From Eleusine coracana subsp. coracana (taxonomy: Eukaryota > Streptophyta > Magnoliopsida > Poales > Poaceae): a stretch of DNA of 64,000 bases. The stretch is from positions 39,236,963 to 39,300,962 of the forward strand of contig CM064421.1 of NCBI GenBank assembly GCA_032690845.1, read 5' to 3'. Positions 45,926 through 57,614 of this stretch are shown here, in pieces. Below the pieces are notes generated by a model. That model did no database searches and was not told the origin of the DNA. It was given only the letters and a program-made list of their open reading frames with translations. Every line of letters begins with the position of its first letter. The first letter of the stretch is position 1. Made by a program: the position numbers and the translations under genes.

Positions 45926-46674
45926 CACTGAACTCTCCGTATCTTATTATTCCCTTCTACCGGCACTAGCATTTAAATGCTAATTAAAAATTATTTTCAT
46001 GCATAGGTAACCAACTTAGAAAATATTTTCTTCTGGCGCCTCGGGGTTTTGACGTCCATTCATGCATAGGGAAGCCGTGCCCCTCTCGCTAGCTAAGAGG
46101 GTGATGAACGCAACCCTAGCAGCTGCTAGCGATGCTCGTTCGTGGTTACAATGTCATCTCCAATGGCGTCGTCTGCCTAACTTTTGTGACCACCAACAAA
46201 TTAAATGTTTTCTGCTCGTCGTCACCCCCCCCCCCCCTCCCCCTTGTAACGCAGGCGTCTACCATCCTGATGGCCGATCCCGGCACATTCCTTTTCGGCC
46301 AACTTCGGTGTCTTGATCGAGCTCACGACCTATATATGTATATTTCAATAGTTCATCAGGTCGGCCCCTAGCACACCATAGTGTTCGCAGAAAAAGAAAA
46401 CTAACAGTACGAAGCTTCAACAATTAACTACGAAATGATATTGTTTATATCAATTCATTTGAGGATGTATCTCAGATCAAAATATGCCACACGCTATGGC
46501 AAGAGGACATGGAATGCAGCAAACTTTTAATCAATGCTTAAGAAAGAATACCACTCTTGGTCACATATCACTCTGTGTATTTTGCTGCCAACACTGTCCC
46601 GGTTTCTTTCCTTCTAGATCTACCACACCATGGAGTGTCTGAAGATTGATTCAAAGACTGTCTCCCATTGCATA

Positions 46675-48453
46675 CACTACTACAATAAGAGTCTTTAATA
46701 TCACTTCGTTTTTTACTATAATAGCGGATATCATAAAAGACGCTATTACAGTACACATATACTGATGTCAGCAGCTAAAAACGTTATTGCAGTGTACCTA
46801 ACAATATCTGACACCGATAACATCAGCGAAGACGACGCTATTGCTGTTTGGGCTAGACATTAATATCGGTCAGGTGCTGATGTCAGCATTGTCCGATATT
46901 GGAGTGGTCAACTATAATATCGATCAGGTGATGATGTCAGTGTTGTCCGATATTGATGTTTAAACGAACTAGCTCAATACAAGAGCCATTTTTTAGCCCA
47001 TGTGTCCACAATATATAAACCCCTAACCCTAACACACTCCTCACCTTCCCCCTCTCTCCCTTAGAGCCGTCGCCAGCCTTCTCTCTCTTTCTCTCTCTCT
47101 CTCCCTCTCTCTCTCTCTCTCTCGATCCAGATCCAGATCCACCCTCCTCTCTCTTCGGCAACCATGGCTGATCCTCTCGCCGGCGCGCGTGTGTGATGAG
47201 ATCGCGTGCGGCTCCATCGAGGGGCTCCACCACGGTGCCTTCTCTCCCCCAAGCGCCTGCCTTCCACGGTTCTCCGACGAGATAGCGTGGCTCCGAGCGC
47301 CTCTTCCTGCAAGCGCAGAGCCTGCCTGGATCCGGCAGCTTCGGGTGTGACGGAGCAGATGGCTACGGGTGACGGCAACCCCATACGGGGGCTCAACTGA
47401 GGTAGCGGCCAGGAGCTCCCATGCGGGAAAGGCATCCTCGGGCAGTGGCACTCGGGCGGACGGCTCTTTCAGCCCCCATGCGCGAGGCGGCAGCATCGTC
47501 TCCATGCACGGGCGGAGCATCGGGCAGCGGCAGCAGCATCTCCAAGCGCGGCGTGCGGATGCGGCCAGCGACTCGACCAGCGGTATTGTTGCCCCCTCCT
47601 CGTTTTCCTTTTTGCGATAAACTTAAATGTCTTCTCTCCTTGTGAATTGACTGACGATTCAAAACTTGGGCACTTTGTACTAGTTTGTAGTAACGAAAAG
47701 TAGACACTAGTTGAGCTTTTAGATTACTCGTTACTTTTAAATCAATAAATATCTTCTAGTTTTAAAAGCATACTGGCTTCTTGTCATGTAAAGATGAAAA
47801 TCAGTGAATAATAGCCTAGATTATTTAAATAAGTGAATATCTTCTAGTAGATTATTTATTGATGAATATTCATATTCTTCTGAATTGCATTGTCAAGTAG
47901 AAAGCACCAGATTATTTAAATATATCTGTGTCTTAGATTATAAATTGTTGATTTGAGACGTGCACCATTGTTGTGTTGCAAGAACACAGCTCAAAGTTGG
48001 GATGTGCGCTTCTACCTTTGATGCAACTCAATGCAATAGGGATGTCGAGATATAATTAGAGTAGATTGTAGTAATATTATCAATTGGTGTACATTCTGAT
48101 GTTGTAGTGAGCAATGGCGCTTCCATCTTCTTTTTTCTTTGTCGCTAAGTCTCTATTACCTCTAATATGCTATCTGAGCATATTAGAGGTAATAGGGCCT
48201 TTCTTTATTTTTTTGAAAACTTACAACAATAACGGACAATATGATGTCATCATACCGATATTGATGTGTTTTACATCAATATCGGACATGATGACATCAG
48301 CATGCCCGATATTGTTATTTAGACTACAATATCGGACACTGTGGACCGATATTGTTATGTGAAGCCAACAATATCGTTGGAATAATATTGTTTAGCTTGT
48401 CCGCTATTGTAGGGTCAAAATGACCGATATTACAGTCTGTTATTGTAGTAGTG
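46675..48453. mobile_element. CACTA element, 1.8 kb, carrying a GC-rich gene-like insert
   Basis: The termini are cactactacaataagag and, inverted, tgttattgtagtagtg; ata flanks both sides (46672-46674 and 48454-48456). Subterminal regions (46725-46960 and 48230-48440) carry many copies of caatatcgg/ccgatattg in both orientations. The interior 47030-47620 is GC-rich, opens with a CT-rich leader-like tract and looks like genic DNA. No transposase is present, so it is non-autonomous and probably of the gene-capturing type. Confidence 0.8.
47079..47122. repeat. (CT)n-rich tract
   Basis: A nearly pure CT run inside the CACTA element, like the 5' leader of many plant genes. Confidence 0.9.
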
Positions 48454-48555
48454 ATAAATAAGGGCCATTTCACATAAATCTTCAAGATCACGCAAAACCA
48501 TTCATCACACCTCACATGTTCCTAGCTTGATCTTTGGAGTGTGTTCGCTAAAAGA

Positions 48556-49490
48556 CGTTTTTTTCAGAAATTCGGGGATGGGAGTACATCCCCACCTTTT
48601 CATTTCATTCAAAGTGCATATGTGAGCATGTTGTTACATGTCATTTGAGATGTTTACAACAAAGATACAAGAGTGAAATATCGTTGCCCAGCTTAGTCGG
48701 CAGGATCAGAGTTCCACATCCTCACGACATCCGATGAAGTGGCGGGCATAACATTGGAGGGGGGGGGGGGGGAGCGATCTGAAGACAACATCATGATGGT
48801 GCTTCCGTATTCACCAGCAGCATAGGAAAAGAAAGGCATTGAAGTTTAGGGAGGATGTGCCGTGTGGCGGCTGCACTTGCCATAAGGTGGTCACATCTTC
48901 TTTCCCAAGTGTGATGTCGAGTCGGTGCCAGAAACTAGAGGAGAAAGCGCGCGCATCCAGTAAGGAGGTGCGCGGAGCTCTCGGTGTGCGTCCCACAAAG
49001 CTCGTAGGTGTCGGAGTCAACATAATGTTTCTTGAGAAGGTTTTCTTTAGTTTGAATACGATCCTACACCAGCAACAATCCGAAGATCTTAGCCAAAGGC
49101 AGCGCACGGTTTTCTCAAATGAATTTGTAGTACTCATTGCACCCCTCACCATTGGAGACAACTGACTTGTAAATTTTCCATGAACTGAGACAGCGTGCTT
49201 TATTTGTCCATGGGCACCTCCTGACATCCGAATTATTTGTCAGCTCTATGGCGGCAAGCATCTCATTGAGCTTCGCGAATTCGTCTGTGGCAACTGTGGA
49301 CAGGCGGGGGGCAAAAGCGGTCCTCACCGTTGCAACCATGGCGCTATGTACCAAAGCTTCTGGGCGGCGAGCGTGGAAGACCCTAGACAAACACCCAAAG
49401 TTTCTGGTATATTTTATGTTTGGTATGGCTCCTGCTAACTGCTTCCGCTGCTCCACGAATCATATTGTTCCATATATCGTTGTAGTGTCA
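48556..49490 (-). mobile_element. LINE 3'-end fragment (zf-RVT domain)
   Basis: Minus-strand pieces in shifting frames: LNEMLAAIELTNNSDVR, CPWTNKARCLSSWKIY, then a segment with the zf-RVT zinc-binding region, SSFWHRLDITLGKEDVTTLW and LNFNAFLFLCCW. This is the C-terminal end of a plant LINE ORF2. The left edge has a T7 run near 48557, consistent with a poly-A tail. 5'-truncated and frameshifted, inactive. Confidence 0.7.
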
Positions 49491-50680
49491 TTGTTCATTG
49501 AAGCGTTTTTTCCTCTCCTAGTATATTCAAATGAATTAACAAACCACCCACTAGGAAGCCGGTGAACGGTGAACCCACAAATTTGTGTCTTCACCGGCTT
49601 CGGCTCCTAAGGCTAGTATCAGGTGGAAACGTTCACACCATCAAAAAATTTGAATTTAAATCGGTTTCATACCTTCCATATCAAGCATTAAATTTAAAAA
49701 ATCATAAATCCCTCGTCCGGAGTTCAAATGAGGCAAACTCAGGCTCTATCTCTTAGTCCTCAAAAACTTCTACAACTTTGATATTCAATGGAAGTCAAGA
49801 TTCCACCATTTTGGTTTCTAAATTTACGATGCAAAAATATTTATTCTGAGTCGGACTCCTCTGTGCAGGTCTCTGTGCGGGGCTCATATCTCCTACCTTC
49901 AAAGTACAAATAATATGATCGACATATATTCCGAAAAGGTCTTGATGAGATCTACAACTTTCGTGTTTTAACTTTTCTCATTAGGGCATGTTTTTAAGTC
50001 CAAAATCGTGTCATAATGCAGTAATGTTTCTATTCTACGTGATTAAATTTTTTCTATCAGATAAAATTTCTAGAAATCTTTAGCCATTGGGTCACGACCT
50101 TGATCTTGCATGTTGGGCTTTATAGAGGTTCAGTGGTGTTTTGTAGGCGTCATGAGCTTGTGAGAATTCTCTTTGCATGGTGAATTAGGCTTCATATCGG
50201 TACTTCTTATATTTGAGCATTTTTTAATGTCATTTCACTTAATTTTATAACATAGCACTCAAACGACACTACATGTGAAAATTGTTAACATTAGAGGTAA
50301 GAAAATACGATGAAAAATAATAGGAAAATTGTTGCTTATGATATATAAAATGGTATACTAAGAAGCACCAATAATAATATAAATATGATCTTTCATGTAA
50401 AAAATATCAATAATTATATTGTGTAAATAATTTACGTTTAAATCATAAAGAGTGTTTTATTTTTCTAAACCTGTAGTAACGCATAGGCACTTTACTAGTA
50501 TACTATATAGTACAGCTACGGTGTTGAAAAAAGGCCTTAATTAGTTGCTGAGGGTATTCGCAAAAAAAAAAAGATGCCGAAGGTAATTCCTCATCTGCAA
50601 ATTTCGGTGTGTTTAATTTTTCCGTTCTTTTGTTTGGATGGTCCCATATCTGTTGAGAGAACGACTATGAGTTATAATTC
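49491..50680. other. AT-rich spacer
   Basis: No gene recognised. A short hairpin (gaagccggtgaa / ttcaccggcttc) lies at 49556-49608. Confidence 0.4.
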
Positions 50681-50819
50681 CTAGTGAGTACTCGTTGTCC
50701 ACGTATTATTGCAATGACATTTTTGAGAAGTGACTAGATACCAGACGGTGCTCGCCTTGTTGCTCTGCAAGCCAAAGACATTAGACTGATAGATTATAGT
50801 ATGATACACAGCTAAGCCC

Positions 50820-51340
50820 CAAAGCCAAGCCCTCTTCACCGTGTGACTTTCATTAGGAACACGATAAACATGTTTTGTTGTGTGCCTGACAGGGCACATG
50901 ACAAACAATGCAGTTTAACGACGAGTTGACGTCATTACCCTCTTTTGTCGTGTGCCTATCTGACAGAGCACACGGCGAAGTATATTTTACTTTGCCGTGT
51001 GTTATGTTCTAGCACGCGATAAAATAGTAAACCCTAGCCGGAAGGGGTGGGGGCTTTGCCATGAGCCAGAGCTGTGGCACATGGCAAAGCTATGGTCACT
51101 TTATCGCATGTCGAGCTCTGGCACATGATAAATTTATGGTCACTTTAGCATGTGTCGAGCTCTGGCACACGGAGAAGCAACCTTCCAAGTGCCCAGGAAT
51201 GGTCGGTGCTTTGCCGTGTGCCAGGTTTTCGCCGTGTGTCCGACAAAGTGCACACGGTGAAGGTGTTGTTCATCGTGTACCCGACAAAAGAAACACGACA
51301 AAGATCCTGACACACGGCGAACGTCGGGATTCCGGTAGTG
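50820..51340 (-). mobile_element. CACTA transposon end fragment (GCCGTGTGC type)
   Basis: Read on the minus strand from 51340 it begins cactaccggaatcccgacgt. It is filled with subterminal words such as gccgtgtg, cacacgg and cacatgg..aaag in both orientations. No transposase; the other end was not found on this side. Confidence 0.75.
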
Positions 51341-51964
51341 TCAGGTTGAACAAATGTATTTTATACACAAGTTTCATCTACCTTCCAAAGTACAATGGTC
51401 CCATACATGACATGCCATCGTAAGATCATTTATCATTCATTTATATATGGATAGTCTTTTTAATCGTTTCATATTAATTATATAACTCTTTAATTTATGA
51501 ATATAAAAATAAATATGTATGAGTTGCATGAAAACTATAACCCGGAGAGTGGTGTGAAAAGTCGTATCGATCATAAGCATAAATTTAGCACATGGTGTGA
51601 AATCCTCTTTCTTCTATGTTATAAAACATCCTACATGACACTATATAAAGGAATGAGACTATCTATATGTAGCATTGACGTATTATGCCTGCCCGCTAGT
51701 TCTCACCAACTTGAGACTTTTGTTGTATGGCAAGATTCATTTTAGGATATAATAACAGATTTAAATCTTATAATTTTTGTAGTCCCTATACGTGCTCTGG
51801 TCCGGCCCTAGATAGATGGATACGTTGTCTTTTTTTTGCCATTTTTTAATATACACGTTTTTATGTGTCACAATTAGTCGGGGAAAATATGTAGCAACCG
51901 TGCATTATTGTTGTGTGGTATGTGCTCTGCTGACCATGCATCCTACCTACAAATGAGCTGCTTG

Positions 51965-51970
51965 CACGTG
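51965..51970 (+). promoter_or_regulatory. G-box CACGTG in the PAO-B promoter
   Basis: A perfect CACGTG about 25 bp upstream of the TATA box. It is a common bZIP/bHLH site; function is inferred only from position. Confidence 0.4.
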
Positions 51971-51990
51971 CCTATATCGTACAAGCGTCT

Positions 51991-51999
51991 CTATATAAG
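51991..51999 (+). promoter_or_regulatory. TATA box of PAO-B
   Basis: The sequence ctatataagt lies about 60 bp before the ATG at 52056. Confidence 0.7.
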
Positions 52000-52556
52000 T
52001 GCACTCACAGAGTGCCAAGGCTGAGAGCATAGCGTAGTCGATCGAGAGAGGAACGATGAGGCCCTCCGTTGTAGTTGCTCTAGCGGTTGTGCTGCTCGCA
52101 GGACAGTATGCCTCTCTCTCCGACGCTTACGGTCCCAGGGTCATCATTGTAGGAGCCGGCATGTCCGGTAAGAATTCGTGAACGTTCACGCATGCATGTC
52201 ACGCGTTGCCTCACCGCAATTGCAAATCTCTGCTATTTATTTGCAGGCATGTTATATTTTCTGACTACTGCATGCGTGCAGGGATCTCGGCGGGGAAGCG
52301 GCTATGGGACGCCGGCATCCGGGACCTGCTGATCCTGGAGGCGACGGAACGCGTGGGTGGGCGGATGCACAAGCACAACTTCGGCGGCATCAACGTGTAG
52401 ATCGGCGCCAACTGGGTAGAGGGCGTCGGCGGTGACAAGATGAACCCCATCTGGCCCATGGTCAACTCCACGCTCAAGCTCAGGAACTTCCGGTCCGACT
52501 TCGACAGTGTTGTCAGCAACGTCTACAAAGAGAAGTAAGTATATATATGTTTATAT

Positions 52557-52558
52557 GC

Positions 52559-52599
<41 letters not shown>

Positions 52600-52600
52600 C
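52557..52600. repeat. (CT)n(AT)n microsatellite in PAO-B intron 2
   Basis: About ten CT units followed directly by about ten AT units, at the left side of the intron. Confidence 0.95.
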
Positions 52601-52658
52601 AGTAAAATCAGCTGACGACCGATTAAAACTTGCCAAGATTGCAAAAGAAGGTTGCAGG

Positions 52659-52760
52659 CACTACCGGAAAACGGCATTTTGCCGTGTGCCTGTCTCCTTA
52701 CCGTGAGCCAAAGGTCGGGCACACGACAAAGAAGCTCTCTGCCGTGTGCTAAACTACCAA
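52659..52760 (+). mobile_element. CACTA end fragment inside PAO-B intron 2
   Basis: It begins cactaccggaaaacggcatt and carries gccgtgtgc subterminal words, the same family as the fragment ending at 51340 but facing the other way. A second CACTA-like start (cactacaagaacg) is at 52792. Confidence 0.65.
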
Positions 52761-55367
52761 CACACAGCTAATAAAGGACATACTGCTATTGGCACTACAA
52801 GAACGAAAATTTTAACGTTTAATTTCGGTGGAACTTGAATATAACAACACACAACTAATAAAGGACAGTGACAGAGACTGTTATCGAAGGTTGCCGATGA
52901 TCTTCGTAATTGATTTCTCGAACGACTGAAAATATATATGAACGTGTGTGTGGTGTGGTCCTAGGTCCCATTACCACTGAAAATATATATGAAAAGAAGA
53001 GAGATCGGGAGAATGACACTGAAAGACACATGATGCTGATACCAGAGGAACATGACTATATATATGACTAAGACGTGTTTTCAACCATATCAAGCACGCG
53101 ATTGTTATTTCCTTCTCTCTTTGTGAAGGAGAGGAGGTATGGGAATTAATAACGCCAAACAGAGAATTGACTTCACTACTACTCTTTTTCTTGAAAAAAA
53201 AATGTAATTTTTTGAAACGAAAACAGTATATATGATTACACTATTTTAAGTTCTAATTAACAGGAGGGCTTTTCAATCATTTTTTTTATTTTCATCCTTG
53301 ATAACCTGCAGCGGTGGCCTCTACGATGAGGACTATGTGCAGAAGAGGATGGACCGTGCCTACGAGGTTGAAGAACTGGGCGGCAAACTTTCTAAACTGA
53401 TGGACCCCAGTGGCAAGGACGACATCTCGATCATGGCTATGCAACGGCTATTCAATCAGTACGTCTTACTACTTGTTTCATCTTCATGTGGCCGGCTCCT
53501 GAGAAAAATTTTAGTGCACGAGTCCCCTCGTCAAGTTTGGGACGGTTTCTACATCTAGTAGTATTGTACTAACTAACCGCGCTCTACGTACCGTCGGTTC
53601 GTGTGCAGCAAGCCGAACGGCCCGGCGTCGCCGCTGGACATGGCGCTGGACTACTTCATTTACGACTACGAGTTCTGCGAGCCGCCGCGCGTGACCAGTC
53701 TGCAGAATACCAACCCAACGCCCACCAACGCCGACTTCGGCGACGATAACAACTTCGTCGCGGACCAAAGGGGTTTCGAGTCCATCATACACTACGTCGG
53801 CAGCAGTTACCTCAACACCGACAACAACGGGAACATCGCAGACAGGAGGGTCTTGCTGAATCAGGTGAGTAGATAGTGGCTGTGAAGTGGAGACGACGAC
53901 AAATACCCTGCCAACAAAAAAAAAATAGAGAGGGATAACGATTTTCGTTCCAAATCTAAAAAAAGAGACCCTAAAAAAGTAACCAAATCTAATGGAGTTT
54001 GTTAATTTCAGATCTGAGTAGCATGCAGCAGATCTTGGTTCGACTCACTATATGAGCAAATTATTAACCGGGTTTGAAATAAATAATAAAAAATAGGTTG
54101 AGATTTCCTCTACTGACTCCGGTCAAAAAAAAAATATCAGACCGATTCTCAAACAGGCTGAATCAAATCAAAATTGAATACTAATGTTCAAGGTTCGTTC
54201 AAATTTACGAACAAAAGGATTTGAACGAAATCGGAAGCCATGATTAACGTACCGCGTATGCAGGTGGTGCGGCAGATCACCTACAACAATTACGGCGTCG
54301 TCGTGACGACGGAGGACGGCTCGTCGTACAGCGCGGACTACGTGATGGTCTCCACCAGCTTGGGCGTCCTGCAGAGCGACCTCATAGAGTTCAAGCCCCA
54401 GCTGCCGGTCAGTCCTACTACTATCTAAGTATACTTGAATTCTGCCGGCCATAATTAACTCTCCCAGTGAAATATATAGTGAATTGATTCGAGTAGTATT
54501 GCTTATGACCACCAACCAGTTCTGGAAGACCATCGCGATCTACCGGTTCGACATGGGCGTGTACACCAAGATCTTCCTCAAGTTCCCCAGGCGGTTCTGG
54601 CCCGTGGGCGAAGGCAAGCAGTTCTTCGTGTACGCGAGCAGCAGGCGCGGCTACTACGGGATGTGGCAATCCTTCGAGAAGGAGTACCCGGGCGCCAACG
54701 TCCTGCTGGTCACCGTCACCGACGACGAGGCGCGGCGGATCGAGCAGCAGCCGGACAACACGACAATGGCGGAGGCCGTGGCCGTGCTGCGGAGGATGTT
54801 CCCCGACGTCGACGTGCCGGACGCCACGGATATCTACGTGCCCAGGTGGTGGTCCAACCGGTTCTACAAGGGGTCCTACTCCAACTGGCCCATCGGCGTC
54901 AACCGCTACGAATACGACCAGCTCAGGGTAACAACTTAACGGTTCCTTCAATTCGTTACTCATAAGGCAACTGTATATCTTTATTAGCAGCTGGATGATG
55001 TTTGTGTGGCGACAGGCGCCGGTTGGGAGGGTTTACTTCACCGGTGAGCACACCAGCGAGCACTACAATGGCTATGTCCACGGGGCGTATCTTGCAGGTG
55101 AGAAGTCGTTTTCTTTTGTCTGCTTTTTGAAACGAGTTTTAAGTTCCGAAACTATATATTGGTCAGTATTTTAAACAGTAAAATTCTTCTTTTTTATGAA
55201 ATAGAGTATATGATTATGATAGTGAACGCAGAGATGTATTTATCCGTGGCATGCATGTTGTTTCAGGAATCGACTCTGCAGACATCATGATCAACCGCGT
55301 CTTCAAGAACCAAGAGTTCAAGGTCCGCGGCAAGTACGACAACCATGTGGAGGTGAATTGTTCATGA

Positions 55368-56019
55368 GCAAAACTTACCACCTCATCAACTGCGCCTGGT
55401 GGAAAAAGAAAATAGAGTATATCTTGATTTGCTTCTCTCTGCAGGTCAAATGAGATGAGTGATGCTAAGTCGACAAGCCATGTCTCAATGGAGTAAACTG
55501 GAACGCAACAGTTTTCTGTGAAGGCCCTTTTTTTGTGTGTGCATTTCAGGCTTCGTCGCACCCTACTTCGATCCGTTTTTCATATGCTTCTGTTCTGAGG
55601 AAGTTTGTTGTTCATATGCGCTGTAGTCTTCTGAATGCCTGACCGGCTCTCTGCTGCAGCACTTCCTGTGATGTGCTTTTTGCTAAGGGAATAAAGCGCC
55701 CAGCACTCCCTGAGGCTTTTTGCTGTTTGTTCAACTTGATAAATTACCTTTCTCATCATCTCCATGAATATAGCGAGCCATCAATATAGTAACATGAACC
55801 GAATATCTGAATCTCTGACCATAAATCGGTATGGTAGCACTGTTGGGACTTTCATTGGTCATCTCAACGCTGGAGACAATTCCTGGATATGCATAGCATC
55901 ATGGTTTCAAGGCTCTCCAGAAAAATTGCTGCCTAACCATGCGATTCAGTACAGAAGAAAAAAAATCTTCTCCAGCCGAAAGTAAAGCAAATACACAAGG
56001 TGGGACTATGTTTTTGCAC
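55368..56019. other. PAO-B 3' flank and spacer
   Basis: Probable 3'UTR to about 55700; no further gene seen. Confidence 0.4.
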
Positions 56020-57375
56020 ACAAGACATCAGTCACACATTACAATTTGTATCATCAGGACAGTAACCCAATAGTTGAACAAAGCAAGTGCCTACAGAAGT
56101 GTTACCTCCACGTTTGACGTAAATGACGAAATCGCACTATATACCTCATCAACATGAAGCAGGGAGTACACAAGAGGTTTAACCAACAAGAAAAAGGCTC
56201 ATCCCCTGAACATTAGTCATGATATTGGAAAAGAAAGAAATAAAATAATTGTGAAAGCCAAGCCTATAAAAGAACGACTAAATCAAGCCATCATTTTGCA
56301 ACCTCTGGTCAGAACTTCGCCATAATATGATACAGAAATGGTCACAGCTTCCAAAGTAGGAGCACGAGTACACCAGAGTGCATCAGGTTCTTAATAAACT
56401 AGACTGATTCACTTACCAGTTACATCACTAGCGTCCTGATCACCCCATGTCGGAGAAGCAGTGTTCAGCTTCAGAACATCTCATGACAGTGTGCAATTGA
56501 TGCATTTCACACAGAAACAACCTTCCAGACAAATCGAGAGCGGAAGCAGTTTCATGATATTATTTGGGTTGTGTTACGGTACCTCTATGACCATCTATTT
56601 TTACCCATTGAGAGGTAAAGTCAAAGACAATCTAAGCTGTTGATTTATTGAATAGGAAAGAAACAAAAAGGATAAGACAATCTGTGCATCACTCATTAAC
56701 AAACAGTGCTGGCACATTATCTAAGCTGTTGATTTATTCAATAGAAAATAAAAAATAAAAAATGGATAAGACATCAATCACACATTTCAATTCATCATCA
56801 GGGCTGATACATACTTGAACAAAGCACACGCCCTACCTCCAGGGTTTCTTCTCATAACGTTTAGGACAAAGAATTTGCACTATATATGCCATCAAGAGAA
56901 AAGCAGGAGTACACAAAAGGTTTTACCAACAAAAAAAAGGTCCCTCTACTGAACATTAGCCATCATATTTGGAGAAGAACATATAGTTATGCAGACGATC
57001 AGTTTCTTGCCAACTATTGTGTAACTAAGTATATCGAAGACACAAAAAGACCGATTGCACCAAGCTATCATTTCATAGCCTATGGTCAGAACTTCATTAT
57101 AAAATGACACGGAAATGGTCACAGCTTCCAAACCAGCAGCACAAGTATACCAGATTACACCAGGTTCTTCATAAACTAGAATGAATCTCTTACCAGATTT
57201 TGTCATGATCCTGCTTATGCCATGTCTGATCAGCAGTGTTCAGCTTCAAAACGTTTCATGGCAGGCTGCAATTGACAAGAACATGAGTAGCTCAAATTAG
57301 CTAGTACAAAAATTTGATGCATTTCACATAACATTCCAGACAAATTCAAGGCCAGCAGCAGTATCATGACATTAT
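56020..57375. repeat. Diverged ~550-600-bp tandem duplication
   Basis: 56020-56570 and 56765-57375 share ordered blocks: gacatca(g/a)tcacaca, gcactatata, aaatggtcacagcttccaaa, caccag..gcatcaggttctt / acaccaggttcttcataaac, cagtgttcagcttca and gatgcatttcacaca. A smaller repeat, aatctaagctgttgatttat, frames the junction (56628 and 56719). Non-coding; it lies downstream of the C2-domain gene. Confidence 0.75.
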
Positions 57376-57614
57376 ATACATTCGTAAGTACTAGCACATT
57401 GGATGAATCTACAACTCTGAATATAAATTATTCAGAAATTTTCTTATCTTTTAACTAAAAACAACACAATTAGGAACACAAAGAGTGAATCCTAGCAGCA
57501 TGATGTGACAACAGAAAGTGCATCCATACATTCCACCCTACCAGCCACTGTATGACAAACTTGAACTGTATATACACAAGATTACAGGCTAGTGCACTAA
57601 TTAGCATCAGTAAC

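Larger units (their letters stand above)
52056..55367 (+). pseudogene. PAO: Polyamine oxidase PAO-B (nonsense codon in exon 2)
   Basis: Eight exons: 52056..52167, 52282..52534, 53312..53458, 53609..53864, 54264..54407, 54520..54927, 55016..55097 and 55267..55367. All junctions are GT-AG and in phase (501 codons). Exon 6 fuses exons 6 and 7 of PAO-A. Landmarks are the signal peptide MRPSVVVALAVVLLAG, PRVIIVGAGMSG, GGRMHKHNFGGINV, NWVEGVGG, PPRVTSLQNT, YASSRRGYYGMWQ, PRWWSNRFYKGSYSNWP and VYFTGEHTSEHYNGY. TAG at 52398-52400 replaces the conserved Glu after INV, five codons before the residue lost in PAO-A. The sequence is otherwise clean and strongly GC3-biased, so the stop looks recent, or is a sequence error. 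The C-terminus differs from PAO-A; a gtgaat donor at 55354 with an acceptor near 55445 could give an alternative end. PAO-B was judged a pseudogene only on the stop. Confidence 0.88.

Noticed and set aside
46222..46242. C-rich run as a regulatory or G-quadruplex element
   Set aside because: A simple homopolymer-like tract in a spacer with no gene near; likewise the G14 run at 48760-48773.
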